DNA from: Viridothelium virens
Lineage: Eukaryota; Ascomycota; Dothideomycetes; Trypetheliales; Trypetheliaceae
DNA length: 64,000 nt
Reading direction: 5' to 3'
Assembly: GCA_010094025.1 (NCBI GenBank)
Contig: ML991802.1
Location: 124,001 to 188,000, forward strand
Part shown: one piece after another, positions 42,698 through 53,367 of the stretch
Position numbering within the stretch: the stretch's first letter is position 1
How the letters are laid out: each line of letters starts with the position of its first letter
Notes under the pieces: generated by a model
What the model was told of the DNA's origin: nothing
The model's database searches: none
What the model saw: only the letters and a program-made list of their open reading frames with translations
Program-made: the position numbers and the translations under genes

Positions 42698-44773
42698 TCA
42701 GTATGTCGGCCCTAATAAGAGCATGTTCCTCTCATTCTCCAAAGGCGCCAGAACTTGTTGCTCGACGGTCTGTGAGAACGCCTGATCCGACAAGCTTGCC
42801 CTTGGCTTCATAAAGCACTGGAGACAATACGATATAGCCGCCAGAAATGCGAAGGAGAACTCATTCTCACTTTCTTGTAACCACCGACGCGCAGCTTGTA
42901 GATGTGAGATTTCGGTGTATTGATCATGCTGCCCGCGGTCTCCGTCCTCAAGGTGTTCCTCAATTGGGAGCGCCGAGCACATTTCGAGAAGCATGACGCC
43001 CAGAGCCAGGATTTTCGAGGAGTCAGTGATATCGCCGCTGCTACAGTGAACTAGCGGAGTCTTTTGCTTATGCTCACGAGATAGATATGGATGTTTCAAG
43101 TCAACACTGATTCCATGGGTGGAGTCTGCAACCTTCGCCCTGAAAAAGATGATATCTCTCTTATTCCAAGTACCTTGAAGCCAAGGCGTGTGGCTTAATT
43201 GCAGCAGTGACGATACAAGTGTGATGGATAGATCGTACTGTTCTCTCTGACTGAAAGTCCAAGACTTCCCCTTAAGAATGTCCTCAAGACTGACTCCACC
43301 GTGCATGTGAGCAGCATCACGCTGAGCACTGTATGTGCCTCGAAGGTAACCTTCGCTATCAAGTCGGAATCCAATGCAAGGGTGACATGGGCCTTGGAGT
43401 ATGGAACAGAGATTCGTGATGATTTGAAATTCAGAGGGATTGTGGCTCGGAGTGGAAGCAAGAGATGTGGTGCTGGCTGCACTCAGAGGCGCAGATTTTC
43501 GGACCTGGACAGCAGATCTGGCAGTGATCAGCAAGAAATGAGCGAAGCAATGAGCTTCTGATAACGGAGCGCATGCCTGCTTGATTGCGGAGGATCTGAG
43601 CTCTCTTCGAGCCGGATTTCCACGTCTAGCCATTTCTTCGATACCGAGGGTGGTGACTGCAGTAAAGACAAGCTGAAACAATTTAGATCGCACTGATCCA
43701 CGGTGACATGTTGCCGTTGCCGTTGCCGGTGCCGGTGCCGATGCAATTGTGACAATCTTTTCTTTGGCTTCTGGATGAGTCGCTGCTCAAGCAACAACCC
43801 GGCGGCGTGCGATGAATGTTTTGAACACCATGTTTTGGTTAGGGTATTATACAGCTTCTTTGCATTGTTTCGGATAGTGTCGATAGGTAGTGTGGACCCC
43901 GTTGTGCCCTCTGGTGTGTACAGCTCGTCGACTACAGCAATTTTATCCGCCTTGACTTGGAATTTGTCGAGCATGTCAATATAACGCCCAAGCTCTTCAA
44001 GCGATTCCTTTATTTTTCGTTTCTTCATGGTGAACTTCACCCGCCCTGAGACTTCGAGCTTCTGAAGTTTTCCGTCTACTTTTGCTGCTGCATGCTGACT
44101 GATGATAGCCTCCAGCCTATCTCGAGTGAGATTTTCCACCCCACGCATATTCTCTAGCATTTTTGCAATATCTATCATAATATTTTCAATATCACTAACG
44201 GTCTCCTTATACGACTGATATGCATTGTCCAGATGTGATGATGTTCATGATGTTCTTCATGAAGTTGATCCAATCAACCTAGCCTACCGCGTAATCTCGC
44301 TATGCTCTACACGAGGGTCAATGCGCGAGATTCTCGAACCTACTACGTAGGTCCTCATTTTACTAGTTAATTAGGTTTTTTACTGTCCTCATTTTCAATG
44401 AGGTTTATATAGAGCCCTTACCTCAGGTTACACAGAGAAATAAATCGAGTCCTTTTCTCCGAAAACGGTGTCTAACATCATCAAGATGGTTTCGCAATTC
44501 TTCCTCGATTGCTGGGTCCTGCCATAGCTTGCTGTTTGTATTATCAATCATCTCGATCCGCTGTTCATTTGTGGTAATTGGCCGCAGCAGTACGTCAATC
44601 GACTGCTCGAAGAGGGTATGTTGGTTCCGAAGCTCTCTCCTCATGCGGTTTAGCACCTCATGATATTTCCAAAAGGCTCTCGTCGAGCTGATGGTTTCCT
44701 CGTAGTGCTCAAGTGCTGAGATCACAAGTGGGATGGCGGCGAGCACAAGGCCGGCAATCTCGATGCCAGACAT
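42698..44773 (-). pseudogene. DUF7580-type (HET/prion-inhibition-associated) gene, frames broken
   Basis: Exon 1 (44773-44423) opens MSGIEIAGLVLAAIPLVISALEHY, the hallmark start of a large fungal family carrying a C-terminal DUF7580 domain. Later segments continue the family: HLDNAYQSYKETVSDIENIM (44232-44170), WCSKHSSHAAGLLLEQRL, KKWLDVEIRLEES, then a C-terminal part (43500-42698) with GVSLEDILKG, YDLSITLVSSLLQLSHTPWL, LALGVMLLEMCSALPIEEHL, like a degenerate kinase fold. Two junctions do not work. Between 44440 and 44235 no acceptor gives the right frame (a TGA precedes the second segment). Near 43530-43560 the upstream frame ends and the downstream one begins without a matching splice pair. 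I infer a decayed gene, or unusual introns. It is divergent from the NLR gene 460 bp away. Confidence 0.6.
43711..43744 (+). repeat. Hexanucleotide repeat (CGNTGC) inside the DUF7580 gene
   Basis: Five to six imperfect copies of CGTTGC/CGGTGC/CGATGC encode an alternating HRHRHRQRQRQ tract on the minus strand. It is probably a polymorphic low-complexity linker. Confidence 0.75.
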
Positions 44774-45236
44774 TTTGTGTCAGTAAAGTTGGCGTCGCGT
44801 TGCCGTGATTGAAGGACGAAAATGTGGGCTCATCTCGCTCTCTTGACTGCGCCGCGAAGCTGAGAGTCTGTTTGTCTCGATTTGGCTCCAGCAAGGGTGT
44901 GCAGTGTACCAAGCAGATGTTCTGGAGTAGGCGGATGAAGGTGATATAGAAACGTTTGAACAAGTGAAGAAGTGCCGGAAAGCAGGATAGACGGCTCTGA
45001 CGATCAGGGTGAACCATCTTCACCCACTTTAAAGGTTCGTAGGTGAAGACTTGGCTCATAGCCTATCAACGGTACGTGGGGGAGAAGGCAATGCCAGTGA
45101 GGAGGCCGATTCAGCCTCATGCCATGAGAACAAAGCCTGCAAAACATCATCTGAAGCTTTCCCCCGAGGCCGCATCGTTAACATTTTTTTTCGTCCTCGC
45201 ATTTAGTATCGTTACTTATCTCTCACATCTGACTTA
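44774..45236. promoter_or_regulatory. Divergent promoter region, DUF7580-type gene / NLR
   Basis: This 463-bp stretch is the only sequence between the two divergent starts and must carry both promoters. No specific motif is recognised. Confidence 0.4.
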
Positions 45237-48200
45237 ATGGAGCAAGATCGAGGTTCTATCAGAGCAACCGCGCGAGCCTGCCTAGGCGGCTTTTCGAGCC
45301 TCTTTGATGCGATCAACCGAGCCACTGCTGAAAACTGCAAATCTATGCCTCCTGACAAGATCGAGAGGGAATTTGGCAGGTTCAAGATCTGGTGTGGAAA
45401 CTTAGGCGCACTTCAGAGCGGCAATAGTTCGCTCGACTCGAGGCTCCGTGAGTCAACAGTATTGCGTATCAATATGCTGGAACACTTGGCCACTCTGGAT
45501 CAGACTCTTATCAAGAGCGTAGAAGTTGTGTCTGGTGCACGATTGCCGCTAGAGAAGCAACCGAAACCGGAGGAGTGGAGTGATGGGTCTTCGTCAGAGG
45601 AAAGTGATGGTGATGACGAGCCACCGAAAGAGCTTATCCTGCACATGGTCACGATCAAGGAGATTCTTGACGACTTATATAAGTTCTCTCTCAGAATTCG
45701 GAACATCTCGATACGATCATCGTCAAATTTGAGGCCAATGCTCTTTAAAGAGGTTGATCCTGAGACCGGTATAGATAAGTTCACCGCTTATACCGAGTTT
45801 GACAAGCGGCATGTAGAAGACTCGCTGCTTCAATTTCGTCGAGACGCTGCAGCGAAGATGAAGAAGAATGCTTTAGAGGTCGCCCAAATTACAGATGCGG
45901 ATCAGTATCTTATCAGCCGTCTTGTCACCGCCATAAACATACGTCGTAAGACTCTTCGGTATTGGCAACGTCATGCTCAAAAGCTCGTCGAATTGCCAAA
46001 AGACGCCAAAGAGGTCATCAAGCCACGACCACAGCCGGAACTCCGGGCAGCACAGGTTGAGGTAGATGTTGCGCCGGAAAAGCCGGAAAGGACTAGGCTT
46101 TCCGAGAATGAGGCTAACAGGTTCGATAAGCGACTTGATGACGGGCTGGAAACTGAATCCGTCATCTCCTATGCTTCAACAGCGGTTGACAGCTACCTCT
46201 ATGGCAATGACGTCGATCTGCCTGCCCCACCAACTACGGCACTCAAAGAACCTGAGTTTTTGTGTCCATACTGTGGTATCATCTGCCCAGTTCGCTATGG
46301 TAAACATTCCACCTGGAGGGCACATATACTTCACGATCTCCAGCCGTATATCTGCACTTACCGCCAATGTAATGAGGAAAACCTCCTTTTCAGCAGCTCC
46401 ACAGCATGGCTCGAGCACGAACGGCTCGGCCACCGGCGAATATGGCAGTGTTTTGAGCATGCGGATCCTGAGTTTTCATCCAGAGCCGCCGAGCATGGCA
46501 ACGACATTACGAAGACGCAAATCCTGAACCTAGTTGAAGTTTCCGGATCTACTATCGCAGAGACAAGAACTAGTTGTCCGTTCTGTTTTCTGGAAGCTCC
46601 ATTCAACAAGAAATTCGAAGATCATGTGGCGTCTCATATGCAGGCTTTCGCGGTATATTCGCTGTCTCGAAATATTTCTGACCCAGAGGAGAACGATACG
46701 GGCAGCAACGAAAGTGAATTGGCTCGCACACAAGGGTTCGGATCTCTTGACTCCATTACGCGAGGACCTCTCCAATTTGATAGCCATCCTCTGTCTAATG
46801 CAACGTCAGATGTTGATGGACAGGCATTTCGAAGTCCTTCATCATCCATCTGGAATGCGGGATCTCCCGTCGATGATGGATTTGCAACTACTGCCTTAAC
46901 CGTGAGGCAAGATTTAAAGCATCATGAAGAAATCATACAATGGCTTTCACCTGCAAACTTTCACGGCCAGTATCACGATATCATCTCTCGAAGACAACCT
47001 GGCACTGCACAATGGTTTCTGGATTCTGAAGATTTTAACGAATGGCTACAAGGGTCCCACAAGATATTGTTCTGTCCTGGCATACCAGGTTCTGGCAAGA
47101 CGGTAATCGCGGCAGTTGCGATTGAATATCTTTGCCAAACAACTCACAGTGATAATATCGGAGTTGCTTTTTTATTCTGTAATTGGAAGACGCAAGTTGA
47201 TCAGAGTGTACCAGACCTTCTTGCTGCCATTGCAAAGCAGCTAGTGCAGAGTCGGCCGCATATCGCAGCTCCTGTGACGGGTATCTACGACCGCCATTTA
47301 GAGCGAGGAACCAAACCCTCTCTTGACGAGCTTATGCAGGTCCTACTGTCTATATGTTCAAGCTACTCTACTGTGTATGTTGTAGTAGACGCGCTGGATG
47401 AGTGCTCGAGCCAAGATAGAGTACAACGCCGACTCATCAATAAGCTATGCAGCCTCCAGGCCAGTAGAGATGTGCGCCTACTTTTCACGTCACGTTCTAT
47501 TCCCAGGATAGTAGCAGAATTAAAACCGAATCATCTTACGCTTGAGGTACGAGCGAGCGAAGAGGACATAAAGCGCTATTTCATAGGTCAAATACCACGA
47601 CTTCCAGACTCCATTCAGCACAATGAGTTCCTTTTATCTGATATGTTTACTGAAATTGTCAAAGCTGCCGATGGCATGTAAGTGTTTTTGCACATATAGA
47701 TGAACAGTTCTGATGCAATCTCAGGTTTCTTCTTGCGCGTCTTCATTTCGACTCGTTCCTTGACAAAAGAAACAAGCAACAAGTCCTATCCACCTTGGAT
47801 AAGCTAATGAAGAAACCAGCAGAACTTGGAGAAGTGCATGACGAGGAAATCAAGCGAATCGATAGGCAACATGAAGAGGACCGATTGCTTGCGAGACGCA
47901 CCCTTTGTTGGATAAGCTATGCGCAGAGACCGCTTACGACAACAGAGCTATGTAATGCGCTAGCGATCATACCGGATGATCAAGTGGTTGATGTTGATAA
48001 TCCATACGACCTCAAGACAGAAGACATTATCTCCGTCTGTGCCGGACTTGTAACCGTCGATGATGAGGGAGGTATTATCCATTTTACACATTACACCGCA
48101 CGGGACTATCTTGAGCGTATACGACTAAACTGGAACCCAACTGCCCAGGAAGCAATAGCAGTGGCTTTTCTAACATACCTGTCATTTCACAGATTTAAAA

Positions 48201-48931
48201 GCGGCAGCTGTCCTAGCGATGAAAGTTTTAAGCAGAGGCGCGCCGAAAATCAATTCCTTGACTACTCAGCGCACCACTGGAGCGAGCATGTGCGACCGGT
48301 GCAGCAGTCTGATCTCGTTTCCCAATTAGCGATCACCTTGCTTCGTTGTGATAAATTAGTGGACTCTGTCATTCAAGCTGCGTCGGTTCCAGTGTCTAAG
48401 TTTGACGGCCACAGCAAGGACTTTCCGAGCGGAACTAAGGGGCTGCATCTTACCGCTAGGTACGGACTCCAGCATCTGACACAACGACTTCTGGTGAGCA
48501 AGCTCGGAGACAGCAACATTGAAGTAGACCCCAGGGACAGCTATGATCGAACGCCAATGTCTTATGCTGCCGAGGGCGGCCACGAGACGGTCGTCAAGCT
48601 GCTGGTCGACGCGGGCGCGGACGTCAACGCAAAGGGTGGGTGGTACGGCAACGCGCTCCAGGCGGCATCATTGCATGGCTACGAGGCGGTGGTGAAGCTG
48701 CTATTAGAGAAAGGCGCCGACGTCAACACACAGGGTGGAAAGTACGGCGACGCGCTCCAGGCGGGTTCACGTAATGGCCACGAGGTAGTGGTGAAACTGC
48801 TACTGGACGCGGGCGCCGACGTCAACGCGCAAGGCGGAGAACACAACAACGCTCTTCAGGTGGCATCGTTGTGGGGCCACGAGGCGGTGGTGAAGCTGCT
48901 GCTGGACGCGGGTGCTGTAGGACAAGTCTAA
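45237..48931 (+). CDS. NLR-like STAND protein: helical N-terminus, C2H2-like fingers, NACHT, ankyrin repeats
   Basis: The product is 1215 aa; an intron at 47678-47724 (donor GTAAGT) joins AADGM to FLLARLHFDSF. Residues 1-90 form a helical region (TARACLGGFSSLFDAI...FKIWCGNLGALQ) common at the N-terminus of fungal zinc-finger regulators. Around 340-480 lie finger-like Cys/His pairs (CPYCGIICP...H, CTYRQCNEE...H, CPFCFLEAPF...H). The NACHT ATPase begins near 560: NEWLQGSHKILFCPGIPGSGKT (P-loop), VYVVVDALDECS (Walker B), LLFTSRS. A winged-helix-like segment (LARRTLCWISYAQRPLTTTELCNAL, VDDEGGIIHFTHYTARDYL) follows, then ankyrin repeats. The last three full repeats are nearly identical 99-nt units, and the fourth is cut off by a stop (DAGAVGQV). 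Such proteins sense non-self and trigger incompatibility or cell death; the role here is inferred. Confidence 0.92.
48578..48931 (+). repeat. 99-nt ankyrin-coding tandem repeats
   Basis: Units begin at 48578, 48677, 48776 and 48875, exactly 99 nt (33 codons) apart, each opening GGC(C/T)ACGAGG and containing GACGCGGGCGC(G/C)GACGTCAAC. The fourth is truncated. The array is more GC-rich than the rest of the gene. High internal identity suggests recent duplication or gene conversion. Confidence 0.92.
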
Positions 48932-49291
48932 GCTCGCAGCCTCCTCTCCTACCGTCTGGACACGGTCTCGGAGATCTTATATTGCGGGAAAACACCACAC
49001 TCTCAACAATGTTGGAACCCATGAACGCATTCAGCGCCCCGAGAAGCATGCAATGGCAATCAATAAACAACCGTACAAGTCCTTAAGATCTTTTGCGAGC
49101 TTCTGTAGGACAGCAAGGATACTCTCGATCGATTCTTGCCGTCGTTGGCCAATATCATCTGTACAACCAGCATCCCTAGCGCTGCTATTATTCAATGACA
49201 CTTACTGCATGTGGTCTGCGGGATTAGGAGACGCAGATCCTTAACTGGACCACTGTTGGATTCCAAGGCACCATTGTTCGCCCAATGGAAC
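48932..49291. other. Short intergenic between NLR and BTB relic
   Basis: No continuing ankyrin units are recognisable after the NLR stop. Part of this stretch may be the decayed C-terminal coding region of the BTB gene (minus strand). Confidence 0.35.
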
Positions 49292-50055
49292 TCAATATGC
49301 TGCGGAAATACCGACAAAATGCATATCATAACATTTTATCCCATATGCCTCTGGAAGGCCACCTCTCAAATGCGCAATCCACATGTCAGTGAAGACTTCA
49401 ACCGTTCCGTGACGCCGGTACAAAAATACAATGACAGCCATCTTGGCAAGCATTTCAAGAGTGACCTCCTTCGGGACGTCTCGTGTTTTCCCTTCGATTA
49501 TATACATCAGGATGACTAGCGCATCCGCATCGACATCCTCTACTTTCACCTCCACGGCCCCATTGTTTCGGATAGTGTCCGCTTCGTTGCACTTCCCTTC
49601 AAGCATGTGGCTGTAGTGTGATGAAGCGAGAGCCAAGTGACGCGAAGAGACTCTTATCTGGACGAGAGCTTGATCGAAGGGCGCTGGAGGCTCGTCATCG
49701 GGCACTGGAGGCTCGTTGGAAGCCATCGGAGGCTAGTCGATGGCCGCTGGATCTCGTAAAGGGGCACTGGAGGCTTGTCAAGGGTCGGCAAAGGAGGAGG
49801 AAGTTCGAGCTGAAGCTCCGTGGACTCAGACTCCAGGCTCCCAGCCTCATTGTGCTTTCTCTTCTTCTTTCCTTTCTTTCGAAGTCACCAGCCGCTCGGA
49901 ATCAAAGTGTCACCCACGAGTTCAAGTGATGAGAGATCAGGTAGATTCGACGAATTATCTTGTGTCTCATTCCAGATAGCGAACGGAGGGCTTGGCGCTC
50001 GTAATTCTGGAAAGAGATCTCCTTTTGAGTCTAACTCATAGAACGTCGTAGCCAT
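49292..50055 (-). pseudogene. BTB/POZ-domain gene, degenerate
   Basis: The fungal BTB pattern is present in pieces. The typical N-terminus MATTFYELDSKGDLFPELRAPSPPFAIW starts at 50055. The core reads VQIRVSSRHLALASSHYSHMLEGK, then DADALVILMYIIEGKTRDVPKEVTLEMLAKMAVIVFLYRRHGTVEVFTDMWI, ending near 49292. The two parts are separated by a degenerate proline-rich repeat in which no single frame or clean splice pair connects them, and the usual C-terminal helices (ISWVF and beyond) are missing. BTB proteins of this expanded family are Cullin-3 or self-assembly adaptors of unknown target. I judge it a decaying copy, though an undetected intron is possible. Confidence 0.6.
49678..49790 (-). repeat. 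Degenerate minisatellite in the BTB gene
   Basis: Imperfect units of the type GA(C/A)GAGCCTCCAGTGCCC on the minus strand occur about five times with variable spacing. They encode DEPPAP/NEPPVP/DKPPVP, and one unit now carries a stop codon. Confidence 0.7.
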
Positions 50056-50942
50056 TTTGTGGGAACAAGACATCTTGGAAGTCAAATGAGGCTCGAAAGA
50101 GAGAGATATGTAGCTCCGGGTCATGTAATTGCAACGATGTAATGCAGTCCTCTGAAGAATAGAGAGTCGGCTGTCGTCAGCCACCATCAAAGAGTAAGGT
50201 ATAAGTTAAACGATCTGTTTGGAGAATGTCGCATGCTGTGCTACGTGGCAAGGTACCCTCACTACCGACTGATGGACCACCTACGATCGCGATCTAGCTA
50301 ATGGGCAATAAGCTGAAATAATGGAGATCAATTCGTCGTACCTACTGCACACTACCTACGGTCTCATGCCACCCTCCACCATCATACCATTCAAGGTGCC
50401 TGCAAACGCTATCCCACTATCCTCCCACCATACGTCTTCCCCACAACATACCATATCTACTTTCCCTAATCTCCCTCACTCCATTGCTTGCTCCTCACTC
50501 CTGTTCGCCCTGAAGTATCCATTTCGCCATCCAGTATCGTGTCCACAAAAGAAAATGTGCCGGAGCAAAAGAAGAAGAAGAAAAAAAAAAGGGTCGATTG
50601 CAAGGGTATGGCAGGCCTTTTGACAAAGAAGGAAGCTGCCCAGGTATCCATTGAAGAAGCATGAAGCAAAAAAAAGTCTAACTAAAAGTACATGAAGAGA
50701 AAAGAAGCGCCTGTACTAGGCAGTGTTGGAAGTCAGCAGGGTGTGGGTGAGTAGTGTCATGTGTGAGAAAAGAGATGGCCATCATGGGTATGCCAATAGC
50801 TTTGGTGGTGTAGCACAGATGGGAGGTCGAAGGGGAGATAATAAACATCATGAACTTTTGTTGCAGCTTGCACTGCTGAGGGGGAAAAGCGCCAGCGTGA
50901 GTCCGTTGTCTTCAAAGACGAGGTTTGAGATGAGCATCAAGC
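50056..50942. other. Intergenic, PAB1 3' flank
   Basis: The stretch next to 50942 should hold the PAB1 3' UTR. A purine tract (GAAGAAGAAGAAAAAAAAAAGG) lies at 50568-50591 on the plus strand, that is, a pyrimidine tract in the PAB1 sense. No gene is recognised. Confidence 0.4.
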
Positions 50943-53367
50943 TCAAGCCTCAGTTGAAGCCTCGCCCGCACCCTCGCCGTTGATCTCAGGGCCACTAGCG
51001 TCCTGACCCTCCTCCTTCTTCTTCTTCATGTATTCATCATACACCCTGAGTGCTTCATCGACCTTGCCACGGAGCAGGATGTCGTCACTCAGCCTGATAC
51101 GGTATCATTAGCAACATTTCACAAGCGAAATGGCATAATACTCACAAGTTCATCAACTCTTCGTTGTCCATCTCTAGGAGCATACCAGTAATCTTTCCTG
51201 CTAGCTCAGGCTGCTGATCATGGATCTTCGGGTAAAGAGCCTCGCCAATCATCTGTTTCTGCTGAGTGCTAGGCGCGGAGTTCAGGGCTCCAAGGTCGAT
51301 GCCACTCGGGCTTCCAGAGGGTCCACCGGGACCGCCCATCTGTCCAGGGATACCACGACCAGCACCCATTCCGGGCATACTGGGCACCTGCCCGGGCCTT
51401 CCACCAGCGCCCATAGGCATCGATCCACCTCTACCGCCCTGCTGCTGCTGCTGTTGCTGTTGTCCGAAACCAGCGCCGCCACGCATGGTAGGCAGCATGT
51501 TGGGTGGCATGGCACCGGGCATTCCAGGCATCATTGGTCCACCCCGTCCACCAGCGCCGCCGCGGCCCATAGCCGACGCGATCTGCATATAATTGGGGCT
51601 CCCGTAGGCTCCCGGGGGGAAACCACCAGCGGCCATATTGGGAGGGATGCCATACATGTTCTGTGGAATTTGTTGTGCGCCGGGGCCGCCACGTCCGCCT
51701 TGCTGGGGTGGTACTCCCTGTGGGAATCCACGCCCGCCCTGGTTCGGCATCCCCTGTGGGAAAGGCATTCCACGTGGTGGCTGCATGAATTGTTGTGTGC
51801 CGGGACCGAAGAACATCTGGGGTGGCATGAATTGTTGGTTCGGCATGCCCGCCGCAGCGGCTGCTTGCTGCATGCGCACGGTGTTGCGAGCCTGAATGCT
51901 GGCTTCGAGCTGAGACTTGCGCACGTCCTTGCGTTGAGCGAGAGCGACATAGAGGGGTTTGCCGTGCACCATCTTTTGGTTCATCTCAGTGACTGCCTTG
52001 GTGGCTTCGTCAGGGTTGCTGAAGCAGACAAAACCAAAGCCTTTAGACTTGCCAAGGACACGCTTCTCGCCCTTGATGGTGACCTTGTCCATGTCCTTGG
52101 TCAGCTCTTCGATATCCTTCTCGTCTTTCTTGTTCTCCTTGTCTTTACCCTCCTGCTCGGCCTCTTCTTCGTTTTCTTCCTTTTGGCTTTCCTCCTTTTC
52201 AGAAGCAGCCCTGTCAATAGGAGTCGAGTCGCGCATGACCTTTGCCGAAGTGATGGTACCGAAAGCAGCAAATATCTCCCTCAATTTTTCATCGTCAATG
52301 TCGTCTTCCAAATTCTTGATATACAGGTTAACGCCCTGATATTTAGACTGCTTCTCGACGCGGGCGGCCTCGTACTGCTTTCGTAGTTCCTCTTCGCGCT
52401 CGTGCTTCTTTTGGGCTCGACCAACATAAAGCTTCTGACCATGGAAATCTTTTTCGTGAAGCTCGTCGACAGCTCTAGCGGCGTCTTCGTGTCGCACATA
52501 GTTGACAAATCCAAAACCGCGAGATTTGCCAGTTTCCTGATCGTGCGCAAGAGAAGCCGAAGTGACTTCTCCAATTCCCTCAAACAGCTTGGTGAAATCA
52601 TCATCAGTAACTTCAGTGTCAACATTCTTGACATAGACATTGGTGAAATTGGCTTTCATTTCCTCGAATTTGCTCATACGGTCCTTTTTGGGGATGTGAT
52701 GGCCGACAAACACCTTCTTTTCATTCAATAACATGCCGTTAACATGCTTGATAGCATTGTTGGCCGCTTCAGCGGTCTCGTAATGCACGAAGCCGTAGCC
52801 CTTTGAGTTTCCCAGCTCGTCTACAGCGACTTTGCAGCTGAGAATGTTTCCGAAAGCAGCGAAAGTATCATGTAGAGCCTTGTTGTCGATAGCACCATCC
52901 AAATTCTTGATAAAGACGTTGCCTTGGCCAGTCTTGCGCAGCGCAGGATCGCGCTGAGACCACATGATACGGCAAGGCTTGCCCTTGATCAAAGTATAAT
53001 TCAGCTCCTCTAGAGCGCGCTCGCCATCAGCTGCGCTGTTGTAGTTAACATAGGCATAGCCGAGGGAACGACGAGTGACAGCGTCACGGCACACACGGAT
53101 GGAAGCGACTTGACCGATGGAGGAAAACAGCTCGAAGAGCATGGCCTCAGTAACAGATGGGTCGAGCTCTCCCACATAGAGAGAAGCAGAGTTCGAGTGA
53201 ACGTTAGAGGGAGCGGCCGAGGTAGGCGTGGGGACCTCGTTACCCTCAGAAGCGGGAGCGTTGTTGGCGACATTGGTGTTGACCGTAGTACCGTTGGCAC
53301 CAGCAGCGTCAGGGCCGGGCGAGGTAGGCTTGGCCTCGGTGGCAGTGGTTGCAGCGAAGTCAGACAT
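50943..53367 (-). CDS. PAB1: Polyadenylate-binding protein
   Basis: PABP binds mRNA poly(A) tails and promotes translation initiation and controlled deadenylation. Four RRMs can be followed by their RNP motifs: [80 protein letters not shown], and [31 protein letters not shown]4 holds a roughly 60-residue Lys/Glu-rich insert. A Pro/Gly/Met/Gln linker ([20 protein letters not shown]) leads to the MLLE/PABC domain ([35 protein letters not shown]). The intron at 51145-51097 adds the final exon [24 protein letters not shown]. Product 791 aa. The open frame upstream of 53367 is leader sequence with an inferred 5' UTR intron. Confidence 0.97.

Noticed and set aside
51220-52386. 388-codon plus-strand frame
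   Set aside because: It is entirely antisense to PAB1, whose four RRMs and MLLE domain are unmistakable.
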